Source: JANRKB01 sp033763695 (GTDB taxonomy: Bacteria; Planctomycetota; Phycisphaerae; Phycisphaerales; UBA1924). From it: 64,000 nt of DNA. A program made the position numbers and the translations under genes. This document shows, in pieces, positions 8,028-16,529 of this stretch. The stretch lies in assembly GCA_033763695.1 (NCBI GenBank), contig JANRKB010000020.1:1-64000 (forward strand). The letters are read 5' to 3'. The first letter of the stretch is position 1. The number at the start of each line of letters is the position of its first letter. The notes under the pieces are model-generated. The model saw nothing but the letters and a program-made list of their open reading frames with translations. It searched no databases and was not told where the DNA came from.

Positions 8028-9422
8028 TCAGAATCGAGGCCCCTTCAGACGCGGCCCGCTGTTGTCATCACCCGTCGCCAGGAAGCCCGAGTAGTTCCGC
8101 ATCAGCAGATTCGCCTCGACGCGCTGGAGGAAGTCCAGCGAGACCGACACCACGATCAGCAGACCCGTACCCCCAAGGAACTGCGTCACCGAGAAGTCGA
8201 TGTTGAGGCTCTTGTTGATGATCATCGGCAGCACCGCGATGACGGCGAGGAAGCCCGCGCCGACATACGTGATGCGGTTCATCACCGTCTCAAGATACTC
8301 CGCCGTACGCGGCCCGGGGCGCAGGCCCGGAATGAACGAGCCGTGATCGCGCAGTTGCTTGCTCATCTCCTCGGGGTTGAACTGGACCGTGATCCAGAAG
8401 TAGGAGAAGAAGTACACCATCAGGATGTACAGCATCACATACGGGAACTCGCCCATCGTGAACGCGGTGTGCAACCACGACGAAGTCTTGGAGATCCACG
8501 TGCCGGGGTGGCTGTGATCCGCCCACTGCTGGATGCCGGCGAAAATCACCGACGGGAAGATCATCAGCGAGCTGGCGAAGATGATCGGCATCACGCCGCC
8601 GTGGTTGATCTTCAGCGGCAGATAGGACTTCTGCCCGCCGAAGACGCGCCGCCCGCGGGTGTGCTTGGCCTGCTGGATCGGGATGCGCCGCTGCGCCACC
8701 GTCATGAGCACTGAGCCACCGATGACACCGACGAACATCACAGCCAGCCAGACGAGGCTCATGTAGTTGAGCTTGTTGGGCTCGGCGGGATTGAAGTTGT
8801 TGATGACCCAGGTGATCGCGCCGGGGAAGCCGCCGAGAATGCCGGCCATGATGATCATCGACACGCCGTTGCCGATGCCGTGCTTGTCGATCTGCTCGCC
8901 CAGCCACATCAGGAACATGGTGCCTGCGGTAAGCGTGAGCACGCCCATCACCCACCACAGCGGATGGGCGGCGTACTGCGGATAGATCATGTTGAGCTGG
9001 CGCATGTACGTCAGCCAGCCGAAGCCCTGCATGATGCACAGGCCGACCGTCGCGTATCGCGTCCACTCCTGGATCTTCTGGCGACCCGTGGCGCCTTCTT
9101 CCTGCAGCTTCTTCATCGCCGGGCTGACCGTCGAGAAGAGCTGGAAGATGATGCCTGCGGTGATGTAGGGCATGATACCCAGGCCGAAGATCGTCGAGTG
9201 CGACAGCGCGCCACCCGAGAAGATGGACACGAACTGCGCCATCGTCGCGAAGGCGTTCTCGCCATCGGTCGACTGCTTAAAGTGCTCGGCAAGGCTCTCC
9301 TGGTTCACGCCCGGGAGCGGGACCCAGTGGCCGAGACGAAACACCACAAGCATGCCCAGTGTGAAGAGCACGCGGTTGCGGAGTTCAGCGATCTTGAAGA
9401 CGTTGAGCAACGTCTGAAGCAT
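8028..9422 (-). CDS. secY: Preprotein translocase subunit SecY
   Basis: Channel subunit of the Sec translocon in the inner membrane, exporting the signal-peptide proteins seen in this window. It is 464 aa with ten predicted membrane helices. Family landmarks include the plug region after FRLGHWVPLPG and IFASSLMIFPS in the second half. The start is the ATG at 9422 (MLQTLLNVFKI), with GAGGA 6 nt upstream. A longer reading to 9515 adds a non-family arginine-rich leader. Confidence 0.98.
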   Translation of the reverse strand: MLQTLLNVFKIAELRNRVLFTLGMLVVFRLGHWVPLPGVNQESLAEHFKQSTDGENAFATMAQFVSIFSGGALSHSTIFGLGIMPYITAGIIFQLFSTVSPAMKKLQEEGATGRQKIQEWTRYATVGLCIMQGFGWLTYMRQLNMIYPQYAAHPLWWVMGVLTLTAGTMFLMWLGEQIDKHGIGNGVSMIIMAGILGGFPGAITWVINNFNPAEPNKLNYMSLVWLAVMFVGVIGGSVLMTVAQRRIPIQQAKHTRGRRVFGGQKSYLPLKINHGGVMPIIFASSLMIFPSVIFAGIQQWADHSHPGTWISKTSSWLHTAFTMGEFPYVMLYILMVYFFSYFWITVQFNPEEMSKQLRDHGSFIPGLRPGPRTAEYLETVMNRITYVGAGFLAVIAVLPMIINKSLNIDFSVTQFLGGTGLLIVVSVSLDFLQRVEANLLMRNYSGFLATGDDNSGPRLKGPRF

Positions 9423-9569
9423 GCACAATCCTCGGGCAAAACCCGCGTCGGCGGAACACCGACGCGCCAGTCGCCCCTCATGGCCCCCGCGCATCCATCG
9501 CGCGGCGGCAGACACGAAATCGGGCGATGCACCGTCACGCGATGCGTGCGGGCTCTGGACACCCGAAGA

Positions 9570-10208
9570 TTAGGCCTTCTTGCCGGGCTTCGCCTTGGCA
9601 TCACCCTCGGCCGCGTCAGCCGCGGCCTCGGCCTTCTTGGCCTTGGAACCGCTGCCGCGCTTGAGCTTCTTGGTGAGGTTCTTGGGCGCGCGATCGTCGC
9701 TGTTGCGGTTGATGCCGCGGTTCTTGTCGCGACGCGTACCGATTTCCTCGACCGAGCCGCCGGCGGCGACGACAAGCTGACGGGCCTTGTCGCTCACGCG
9801 CTGGGCCTTGATGTTCAGCTTGACCTTCAGGCCTTCTTCGCCGGCCTTGGCCAGACCGCCGAGGATCTTCAGGTCGCGGCTGTCGTCGCGGATGAGACCC
9901 GCCTTCATGAGGGTCTCAGCGTTGACGTTGCCACCCTTGGCGAACGCGGGGTGAGCCGCGATGACGCCGAGGTTGACGATCCAGAACTGGCTCTTGAACT
10001 GGGCGTTGGTGAAGCCGAACTTCGCCAGGCGGCGGAAATAGGGCATCTGGCCGCCTTCGAAGGCGCGCTTGGCAGCGTAGCCCGAGCGCGAACCCGCGCC
10101 CTTGTTACCGCGGCCCGACTGCTTGCCGTGGCCCGAGCCTTCGCCGCGACCGACGCGCTTGCGACGCTTGTGCCGACCAGCCAGAACCGTGATGTCGTGG
10201 ATCATCAT
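9570..10208 (-). CDS. rplO: 50S ribosomal protein uL15
   Basis: Large-subunit protein acting late in 50S assembly. It contains the glycine/arginine-rich N-terminal motif KRVGRGEGSGHGKQSGRGNKG. It is 212 aa, longer than the usual 145-150, because of a charged Lys/Ala C-terminal tail from about residue 160. It follows rpsE directly; no rpmD (L30) is found in the 136-nt spacer, its usual location. Confidence 0.97.
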   Translation of the reverse strand: MMIHDITVLAGRHKRRKRVGRGEGSGHGKQSGRGNKGAGSRSGYAAKRAFEGGQMPYFRRLAKFGFTNAQFKSQFWIVNLGVIAAHPAFAKGGNVNAETLMKAGLIRDDSRDLKILGGLAKAGEEGLKVKLNIKAQRVSDKARQLVVAAGGSVEEIGTRRDKNRGINRNSDDRAPKNLTKKLKRGSGSKAKKAEAAADAAEGDAKAKPGKKA

Positions 10209-10344
10209 GACTCAAACACTCCGCTGGAGGCTGGGGGGACAAAGGGTCCGCCGCCGCCCGTCCAGTGAATCTCGACTGTTTTCAAACCGAAGCCAACTCT
10301 GCTCAAACGTGAATATCGCTTCTCGAACCCGACGGGATATGTGC

Positions 10345-11049
10345 TCAGGCCTTGGGAGCCGCGGCCTCGCCGCCGCCCGCCGGTGCCCCACCGCCCGAAC
10401 CGCCGCCAGCATCGCCCTCAGGCCCGCGACGACGACGGCCGCCGCCACCGCCACGACCCTTGCGCTCCTGGCCGATGGTGTTGACCGGGCCCTTCATCTT
10501 CTCGCCCTTGGCGACGATGGCGAACTTCTTGCCAGCGTCGATCTTCTGCTCGATCTCGGACATGCCCAGCGTGACGCCGCGGGCCGCCGCGATCTGCTCG
10601 CGCTGCTTGAGCTGCTCGATGGCGTGGAAGCAGGCCTTGACGATGTTGAAGGAGTTGGTCGAGCCGTAGCACTTGGTGAGGCAGTCGGTGATGCCGGCCA
10701 TCTCAAGGATCGCGCGGACCGTCGTGCCAGCGACGACGCCCGTACCGGGCGACGCGGGCAGCAGGCGGACCTTCGACGCGCCGTAGGTGCCTTCGACCTC
10801 GTGCGGCAGCGTGGTGCCGGCCATCGGGATGCCGACCATGTCCTTCTTGGCGTACTTCTGGGCCTTCTCGACGGCCTGCGGCACTTCGTTGGACTTGCCG
10901 TAGCCGAAGCCCACCTTGCCACGACGATCGCCGACGACGACCAGCGCGCCGAAGGAGAAGCGACGACCACCCTTCACCGTCGCCGACGTGCGGTACACGC
11001 CGACCGTGGTGGACTCGATTGAACCAACATCATCCAGAAGTTCTGCCAT
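10345..11049 (-). CDS. rpsE: 30S ribosomal protein uS5
   Basis: 30S protein important for decoding fidelity and mRNA unwinding. It has the double-stranded-RNA-binding-like N-domain (FSFGALVVVGDRRGKVGFG) and the C-domain (LLPASPGTGVVAG). The start at 11049 (MAELLDDV) is chosen because residues before it are foreign to the family; the upstream site (GAGA) is weak. At 234 aa it carries a glycine-rich tail from about residue 195 (GGGGGRRRRG .. GGGSGGGAPAGGG) not seen in E. coli S5. Confidence 0.97.
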   Translation of the reverse strand: MAELLDDVGSIESTTVGVYRTSATVKGGRRFSFGALVVVGDRRGKVGFGYGKSNEVPQAVEKAQKYAKKDMVGIPMAGTTLPHEVEGTYGASKVRLLPASPGTGVVAGTTVRAILEMAGITDCLTKCYGSTNSFNIVKACFHAIEQLKQREQIAAARGVTLGMSEIEQKIDAGKKFAIVAKGEKMKGPVNTIGQERKGRGGGGGRRRRGPEGDAGGGSGGGAPAGGGEAAAPKA

Positions 11050-11140
11050 GGTTCTGTCTCGCTGCTGCGAACGGATCGATTGATTGAAATCCGGTTGCGA
11101 ATGCTGTCGTCGTGAGAAACTGTCTTCGAAACTCAGGCCT

Positions 11141-11503
11141 TTAGAACTCGAGGCCGCCCTTGCGAGCCGCATCGGCCAGAGCCTTGACGCGACCGTGGAA
11201 GCGGAACCCGCCGCGATCGAAGATCACCGACTTGATGCCCGCGGCCTTGGCCTTCTCGGCCAGCTTGCTGCCCACGGCAGCGGCGGCGGCGGAGTTGCCG
11301 GTCTTCTCGAGGCTCACGCCCTTGTCGGACGTCGACGCGCTCACGAGCGTCTTGCCCGAGAGGTCGTCGATCACCTGGGCGTAGATGTGGTTGAGCGACT
11401 TGTAGATGCTCAGCCGCGGGCGCTCGACGGTACCGGTGATCCGCTTGCGGATGCCGATCCGACGGCGGGCCCGACGCTGCTGCTTGTTGGTCTGCTTGTC
11501 CAT
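11141..11503 (-). CDS. rplR: 50S ribosomal protein uL18
   Basis: 5S rRNA-binding protein of the central protuberance, 120 aa. Core motifs are RPRLSIYKSLNHIYAQVIDD and the C-terminal FDRGGFRFHGRVKALADAAR. The ATG at 11503 has AAGGA 8 nt upstream; the longer frame upstream is rplF-proximal spacer. Confidence 0.97.
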   Translation of the reverse strand: MDKQTNKQQRRARRRIGIRKRITGTVERPRLSIYKSLNHIYAQVIDDLSGKTLVSASTSDKGVSLEKTGNSAAAAAVGSKLAEKAKAAGIKSVIFDRGGFRFHGRVKALADAARKGGLEF

Positions 11504-11609
11504 CGCCAACTTCCTTCTGTGATGCGCTCTCGCGCTTCTCTGCTGCTCTTTCGCGGGCGTCGATCGTGAACGACGCGGCGGATGTCTTTGAACGTCGTCT
11601 GCTCGGGCT

Positions 11610-12164
11610 TTAGGCGCCGAACTGCTTGCCCTGCTTGCGCTTGATGACTTCCTCGGCGTACTTGATGCCCTTGCCGTTGTAGGGCTCGGGCTTGCGCTTC
11701 GCACGCATCGCCGACGCGAACTGCCCCACCACTTGCTTGTCCGTGCCGACGATCTTGACCTTTTCCTTCTCGACCGTCACCGTGACGCCGTCGGGAATGT
11801 CCATCAGGATCGAGTTGGCGAAGCCGACCGTGAGCTTGAGCTTTTTGCCGGTGACGGCAGCGACCCAACCCACACCGATGACTTCCATGTTCTTCTCGTA
11901 GCCCTTGGTCACGCCCTCAACCATGTTGCGGACCAGAGCGCGGGTGGTGCCCCAGTAAGCGTTGGCTTCCTTGTTCTCACGGGTGAAACCCGGAGCCAGG
12001 CCGACGTTCACGGCCTTGCCGCCATCGGCGACAGCGACCGCAACCTCGGGGCGCGCGGTGAAGGACAGCTTGCCCTTGGGGCCCTGCACCTCGATGGTGT
12101 GGTCCTTGACAGCGACCTTCACACCCGCGGGAATCTCAACGCTCTTCTTACCGATACGCGACAT
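11610..12164 (-). CDS. rplF: 50S ribosomal protein uL6
   Basis: Large-subunit protein near the GTPase centre, 184 aa with two tandem L6 domains. It starts MSRIGKKSVEIPAGVKV and has the C-terminal signature PEPYNGKGIKYAEEVIKRKQGK. GGAG lies 9 nt before the ATG at 12164; an in-frame TTG at 12179 overlaps that site and is rejected. Confidence 0.98.
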   Translation of the reverse strand: MSRIGKKSVEIPAGVKVAVKDHTIEVQGPKGKLSFTARPEVAVAVADGGKAVNVGLAPGFTRENKEANAYWGTTRALVRNMVEGVTKGYEKNMEVIGVGWVAAVTGKKLKLTVGFANSILMDIPDGVTVTVEKEKVKIVGTDKQVVGQFASAMRAKRKPEPYNGKGIKYAEEVIKRKQGKQFGA

Positions 12165-12254
12165 GATCAACTTCTCCAAGGCGTCTGGCTCGCCGACTTG
12201 CTTTTCTTGTCAGCCTGCCGGGCTTCCGCCGTTTGTCTTTGCCTTTGTCTTCCC

Positions 12255-12282
12255 GAATGGCCAATGCCTGATGCCCGATGCC
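12255..12282 (-). repeat. Heptamer-periodic repeat after rpsH stop
   Basis: There are four 7-nt units on the plus strand: GAATGGC, CAATGCC, TGATGCC, CGATGCC. The array ends 3 nt from the rpsH stop codon, the same geometry as the array behind rpsM. Confidence 0.75.
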
Positions 12283-12285
12283 TTC

Positions 12286-12684
12286 TTACTGGATCGTGCA
12301 CAGCAGTTCGCCGCCGATGCGCTCGGCGCGGGCCTTGCGATCGCTCAGCACGCCACGCGAGGTGGAGACGATGCTGATGCCCAGGCCACCCAGGGGCGAG
12401 GGGAGTTCATCGCAACCGGCGTACACGCGGCAGCCGGGCTTGGACTCTCGCTCGATCTTGTGGAGCACGGGCTCGCCGCCGGGGCCGTAACGCAGACGGA
12501 CCTTGAGCACACCCTGACGCCCGTCGTCGATGACGTCGAAGCCGTCGATATAGCCCTCGGACTGCATGGCGGCGAGAATGCCGCGGCAGACCTTGGAATT
12601 CAGGCAGGTCACCGTCTTGGACTTGTTGCGGACCGCGTTGCGGATCCGGGTCAGCATGTCCGCGATTGGATCACCGATCGCCAT
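12286..12684 (-). CDS. rpsH: 30S ribosomal protein uS8
   Basis: 16S rRNA-binding assembly protein; in E. coli it represses the spc operon. It is 132 aa, starts MAIGDPIADMLTRIRNA and ends LGGLGISIVSTSRGVLSDRKA plus a short tail. ATGs occur at 12690 and 12684. GAGG lies 8 nt from the second and only 2 nt from the first, so I choose 12684. Confidence 0.97.
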   Translation of the reverse strand: MAIGDPIADMLTRIRNAVRNKSKTVTCLNSKVCRGILAAMQSEGYIDGFDVIDDGRQGVLKVRLRYGPGGEPVLHKIERESKPGCRVYAGCDELPSPLGGLGISIVSTSRGVLSDRKARAERIGGELLCTIQ

Positions 12685-12814
12685 CTTCATCACCTCGTGC
12701 CCGTCGGCCTCTGGAAAGCGTGCCGGCTGTGGGCGTTGAAACTCGTGAGTCAAAAACCGTGCGAATCTGTCGTTGAACGCTCCGCGAGGCAAACGCCCCG
12801 GGGACGCGGCGGGA

Positions 12815-13000
12815 TCACCAGCTGGCCTTGCGCATGCCCGGGATCTTGCCCTCCAGCGCGAGCTTGCGGAGCATGATGCGGGAGATGCGGAACTTGCGGT
12901 ACACGCCACGGGCGCGGCCGCTGAGTTCGCAGCGACGCACCACGCGGGTGCTGAACTTGGGCTTCCGCCGAGACTTCGCCATCTGAGCCTTGGTCGTCAT
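12815..13000 (-). CDS. rpsN: 30S ribosomal protein uS14, short form without zinc ligands
   Basis: Protein of the 30S head, 61 aa, the length of the zinc-binding class. That class has CxxC plus CxxC. Here the first motif reads CELS (Cys24, Ser27) and the second SRIM (Ser40, Met43), so three of four ligands are gone. Flanking positions are normal (KFSTRVVRRC, GRARGVYRKF, IPGMRKASW). The ATG at 13000 has GGAG 9 nt upstream. The usual zinc-free S14 is 90-100 aa, so this is a shortened form that must fold without zinc. It sits between rplE and rpsH as usual. Confidence 0.95.
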   Translation of the reverse strand: MTTKAQMAKSRRKPKFSTRVVRRCELSGRARGVYRKFRISRIMLRKLALEGKIPGMRKASW

Positions 13001-13066
13001 CGCTTCGCTCTCCGCCGGCACGTCGCCGGCCTGCTGCTGATTCCTGAAACTTGAACCGTTGGGGTG

Positions 13067-13774
13067 TTACTTCTTCTCGGGCTTGACGAACGGCATGCCC
13101 AGCTCGGCCAGCACGAACTTGCTCAGTTCCTTGCTGGAGTTGCGGAAGCACATGTTGATGTGCATGCCGTGGGTGAACTGCGCGTCGGCCATGTTGATCT
13201 CAGGGAACACGCCCTGCTCAGTCACGCCCATCGCGTAGTTGCCCTGGCGGTCGAACGCCTTGTCCGAAACGCCCTGGAAGTCCTTGATACGCGGGGTCGC
13301 GAGGTTGATCAGGCGGTCCAGGAAGTGCCACATGCGCTCGCGGCGGATCGTGACCATCGCGGCCGTCTCAAAGCCCTCGCGGACCTTGAAGTTCGACACG
13401 CTCTTCTTGGCCTTGATCACCACGGGCTTCTGACCCGTGACCTTCACAAGGGTGTCCAGCACCTGCGCCTTGACGTGCGGCGGAAGCTTGGAGCCTTCGA
13501 GGTGACGGCCCATGTTCACGTTCAGCACGATCTTGTCCAGGCGGGGCTGAGCCATCGGGTTCTTGAGCCCGAACTGCTCGCCAAGCTTCGCACGAACCTC
13601 GGTGTCAAACTTCACCTTGAGGCGCGGCGGAACCTTGGGACCGAGATCCTCGGCGGCGGCGTCGTGCGCCTTGGCGGGCTTGGAGCCGCCCTTGCCGGCC
13701 GGCTTGCTCCCCTTGGCGCCTTCGGCCTTCGCCGGCTTGTCTGCGCCCTGGGGCTTGTTGGTGTCCTTCGACAT
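13067..13774 (-). CDS. rplE: 50S ribosomal protein uL5 with charged N-terminal extension
   Basis: 5S rRNA-binding protein contacting P-site tRNA. The L5 fold runs from about residue 50 (LKVKFDTEVRAKLGEQFGLKN) to the end (GVSDKAFDRQGNYAMGV, FPEINM). The first ~48 residues are a low-complexity Lys/Ala/Gly/Pro segment. AAGGA 7 nt before the ATG at 13774 supports the extension being translated. Length 235 against about 180 in the family. Confidence 0.97.
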   Translation of the reverse strand: MSKDTNKPQGADKPAKAEGAKGSKPAGKGGSKPAKAHDAAAEDLGPKVPPRLKVKFDTEVRAKLGEQFGLKNPMAQPRLDKIVLNVNMGRHLEGSKLPPHVKAQVLDTLVKVTGQKPVVIKAKKSVSNFKVREGFETAAMVTIRRERMWHFLDRLINLATPRIKDFQGVSDKAFDRQGNYAMGVTEQGVFPEINMADAQFTHGMHINMCFRNSSKELSKFVLAELGMPFVKPEKK

Positions 13775-13835
13775 CGTTCAATCCTTCTGGAACCGAATCT
13801 GACTGCTGCGTGAGTGCTGCTCGAACGTCGTGTGC

Positions 13836-14171
13836 TTACTTGCCGGCGGCGGCGCGAACCACACCCAGAACCTTGCCGCCCTTGGCCGCGACGCGGACCT
13901 TGCTGCCGTCGCTCTTGGTCTCAAAGCGAACGCGGGTGGCCTTGCCGTCAATGACGGGGCTGACGTTGCTGATGTGGATGGGGGCTTCCTTGGTGATGAT
14001 GCCGCCCTGGGGGTTGATGCGGGTGGGCTTGAGGTGCTTGGTGCGGAGATTCACACCCTTGATGTAGACGCGATCGTTCTTGGTGTCGATGCGCGAGATC
14101 TCGCCGACGGTGCCCTTGTGGTCGCCGCTGGTGATCATCACCTGGTCGCCTTTGCGAACGTGCTTTGCCAT
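13836..14171 (-). CDS. rplX: 50S ribosomal protein uL24
   Basis: Assembly-initiating protein of the 50S subunit, 111 aa with a KOW motif at the start (HVRKGDQVMITSGDHKGTVGEI). GGAGG lies 9 nt before the ATG, inside the last codons of rplN. The stop of rplN and this start are separated by 1 nt, so coupled translation is likely. Confidence 0.97.
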   Translation of the reverse strand: MAKHVRKGDQVMITSGDHKGTVGEISRIDTKNDRVYIKGVNLRTKHLKPTRINPQGGIITKEAPIHISNVSPVIDGKATRVRFETKSDGSKVRVAAKGGKVLGVVRAAAGK

Positions 14172-14172
14172 A

Positions 14173-14559
14173 TCACACCACCTCCGCCGCGAGGGAAACG
14201 ATCTTCATGTAGTTGCGATCGCGCAGTTCACGAGCCACCGGCCCGAAGATGCGCGTGCCCTTGGGGTTGCCGTCGTCCTGGATGAGCACCACGGCGTTGG
14301 AGTCGAACGCGACGTACGAGCCGTCGGCGCGACGCGTCGGCTTGGTCGTGCGGACGACCACGGCCTTGCTCTTGTCGCCGGGCTTGACGTCGGCGCCGGG
14401 CAGAGCCTTCTTGATCGACACGAAGACGCGATCGCCGACGCCGGCGACACGACGCGTGAACTTCCCGCGACCGGTCGACCCGCCGTACACGCGGATCACG
14501 TAGGCGATCTTCGCCCCCGAGTTGTCCGCGACTTCGCAGCGTGTTTCTTGTTGCAGCAT
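14173..14559 (-). CDS. rplN: 50S ribosomal protein uL14
   Basis: Large-subunit protein forming an intersubunit bridge, 128 aa. It begins MLQQETRCEVADNSGAK and carries the family motif FDSNAVVLIQDDGNPKGTRIFGP. It is followed 1 nt later by rplX. Confidence 0.98.
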   Translation of the reverse strand: MLQQETRCEVADNSGAKIAYVIRVYGGSTGRGKFTRRVAGVGDRVFVSIKKALPGADVKPGDKSKAVVVRTTKPTRRADGSYVAFDSNAVVLIQDDGNPKGTRIFGPVARELRDRNYMKIVSLAAEVV

Positions 14560-14615
14560 GGCTTACTCAACTCCGCGGCAACGGGCCGCGTTTGTGTGTG
14601 ACTTGCTCGAACGAC

Positions 14616-14963
14616 TTACACCACCTCGCGGGCCGACGCGATCGCCGCCGCCTGCTCCGAACGCTTCTCGACCACGCGGACCAGACGCCACGACTTGGTC
14701 TTGCTCAGCTTGCGGCACTGCGCGACTTCGACGACGTCGCCGGTGCGGCTTTCGTTGTTCTCGTCGTGCACGTGCAGCACGGTGCGCTTCTTGATGTACT
14801 TGCCGTACTTGGGGTGCATGTCCACGTACGACAGCACGACCTTGCGGGTCTTGGAGCGCTTGTCGGACTCGACCACGCCGACCTTCGATCCCTTCGGAGC
14901 GGTTTCGGGTGCGGCGGTCTGAGCCTTGGCGGTCTTGCTGGTTGTCGACTTGGTCGTCGCCAT
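14616..14963 (-). CDS. rpsQ: 30S ribosomal protein uS17
   Basis: Primary 16S-binding protein with an OB fold. The core spans about residues 25-95 (VGVVESDKRSKTRKVVLSYVDMHPKYGKYIKK). It has an N-terminal Thr/Lys/Ala extension of ~25 residues and a short C-terminal tail (115 aa against ~85). The ATG at 14963 follows AGGA at 9 nt. Confidence 0.97.
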   Translation of the reverse strand: MATTKSTTSKTAKAQTAAPETAPKGSKVGVVESDKRSKTRKVVLSYVDMHPKYGKYIKKRTVLHVHDENNESRTGDVVEVAQCRKLSKTKSWRLVRVVEKRSEQAAAIASAREVV

Positions 14964-15013
14964 GTGAATCGTTCCTATCCGTTCCTACGTGCAGACTGAC
15001 GAGAGTTGTGTGC

Positions 15014-15223
15014 TTACTTCTTCGCGCCGGCGGCCTTGTGCGAACGAGCCGTCGCTTCGGTCTTCAGGCGGGCGATGTCCTTGCGCAGCTTCTTGAACTG
15101 CGAGGTGTCCTCCACCTTCTCCGTCGTCGTCTGCGTGCGGAGGTCGAACAGCTTGGTCGACAGGCGACCCAGCTCGGCCTTGATCTCGTCATCACGCAGT
15201 TTGCGAACTTCCGCGCCCGTCAT
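15014..15223 (-). CDS. rpmC: 50S ribosomal protein uL29
   Basis: Exit-tunnel rim protein and part of the docking site for SRP and trigger factor. It is a 69-aa helical hairpin (KLRDDEIKAELGRLSTKLFDLR, LRKDIARLKTEATAR). It lies in the conserved order rplP-rpmC-rpsQ. Confidence 0.97.
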   Translation of the reverse strand: MTGAEVRKLRDDEIKAELGRLSTKLFDLRTQTTTEKVEDTSQFKKLRKDIARLKTEATARSHKAAGAKK

Positions 15224-15288
15224 AACTCGAACCTCACTTGCATTGCCCCGCCGACACTCGCGGCCAGGGACAGGACTTTCCGTCTCGA

Positions 15289-15708
15289 TTACACGCGGAC
15301 CCGGCGACCGACGAAGCGGCAGCGGATCGGCATCTTCATCGCCACGCGGGCCAAGGCCGCCTTGGCCGTGTTCTCAGGCACGCCCGCCATCTCAAAGAGC
15401 ATGGTGCCGGCCTTCACGCGGGCCGCCCAGTAATCCGTCTCCGCCTTACCAGTACCCATTCGGGTTTCCAGCGGCTTCTTGGAGATCGGCTTATCGGGGA
15501 AGACGCGGATGAACAGCTTGCCTTCGCGCTTGACGAAGTGCATGGCAGCCACGCGACCGGCCTCGATGACCGTGCCCTTGAGCCAGCAGCCCTCAAGCGC
15601 CTGCAGGCCGTAGTCGCCGTAGGCAACATAGTTGCCCTTGGTCGCCTTGCGGTCGCGCACGCGCCGCTGCTCCTTGCGGTACTTCACTCGCTTTGGCATC
15701 AACGCCAT
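15289..15708 (-). CDS. rplP: 50S ribosomal protein uL16
   Basis: Protein next to the A-site tRNA elbow, 139 aa. It begins MALMPKRVKYRKEQRR, with family motifs GKAETDYWAARVKAGTMLFE and AKAALARVAMKMPIR. GGAG lies 7 nt before the ATG. Confidence 0.98.
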   Translation of the reverse strand: MALMPKRVKYRKEQRRVRDRKATKGNYVAYGDYGLQALEGCWLKGTVIEAGRVAAMHFVKREGKLFIRVFPDKPISKKPLETRMGTGKAETDYWAARVKAGTMLFEMAGVPENTAKAALARVAMKMPIRCRFVGRRVRV

Positions 15709-15785
15709 TGCTCGGCTCCGTTCAAACCGCCGCCCGAATCACTCTTCGACGCGGCGAAACTCGTGTCAGTTCAGAAACAGATCGA

Positions 15786-16487
15786 TCACTTGCGGCCGCG
15801 TGCACGGGCACGACCGCCCGCCGCGTTGGACTCTTCCTCAGTCCGCTCCGTCGTGTACTCACCCTTGTAGATCCAGCACTTCACGCCGATCACGCCGTAC
15901 GTCGTCTTCGCCTCAGCAAAGCCGTACTGGATGTTCGACTGCAGCGTGCTCAGGGGCAGCGAGCCCAGACGCACGTCCAGGACGCGCGACATTTCAGCAC
16001 CGCCCAGGCGACCCGAGATCGCGATCTTGCAGCCCTTGGCGCCCGCGTTCATCGCGGCCTCGGCACGCATCTTGACGACGCGGCGGAACGAGCCACGCTT
16101 GACGAGCTGCTCGGCGACCGACTCGGCCGCGAGCTGAGGATCGACGTCGGGGTTCTTGATCTCCATGATGGAGATCGCAACCTTGCGGCCGGTCATGTAC
16201 TGGAGCTCTTCGGTCATGCGCTCCACTTCGGCGCCCTTGGGACCGATCACCAGACCCGGACGGGCGGTCTTGATGATGATCTTGAGCTCTTCGCGGGTGC
16301 GCTCGATGTGAATGTCGGACACGGCCGCATTCGGGGGACGCCGGTTGAGGCGCTTGTCGAGGTACTCGCGGATCTTGTAGTCCTCGACCAGCAGTTCGCC
16401 GTAGAGCGCCTTGGGGGCGTACCAGCGGCTGCGGTGGGCCTCAGTGATGCCGAGTCGGAAACCGAATGGCTGAGTCTTTTGTCCCAT
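15786..16487 (-). CDS. rpsC: 30S ribosomal protein uS3
   Basis: Protein at the mRNA entry channel with helicase-related function, 233 aa. It has an N-terminal KH domain (LKIIIKTARPGLVIGPKGAEVERM) and the S3 C-terminal domain (GRLGGAEMSRVLDVRLGSLPLSTL). It starts MGQKTQPFGFRLG and ends in an Arg/Gly tail. Confidence 0.98.
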   Translation of the reverse strand: MGQKTQPFGFRLGITEAHRSRWYAPKALYGELLVEDYKIREYLDKRLNRRPPNAAVSDIHIERTREELKIIIKTARPGLVIGPKGAEVERMTEELQYMTGRKVAISIMEIKNPDVDPQLAAESVAEQLVKRGSFRRVVKMRAEAAMNAGAKGCKIAISGRLGGAEMSRVLDVRLGSLPLSTLQSNIQYGFAEAKTTYGVIGVKCWIYKGEYTTERTEEESNAAGGRARARGRK

Positions 16488-16529
16488 GTGTTCGTTCGCT
16501 CCGAAGGCCGCCGGGGCGGCGTGCTTCGT

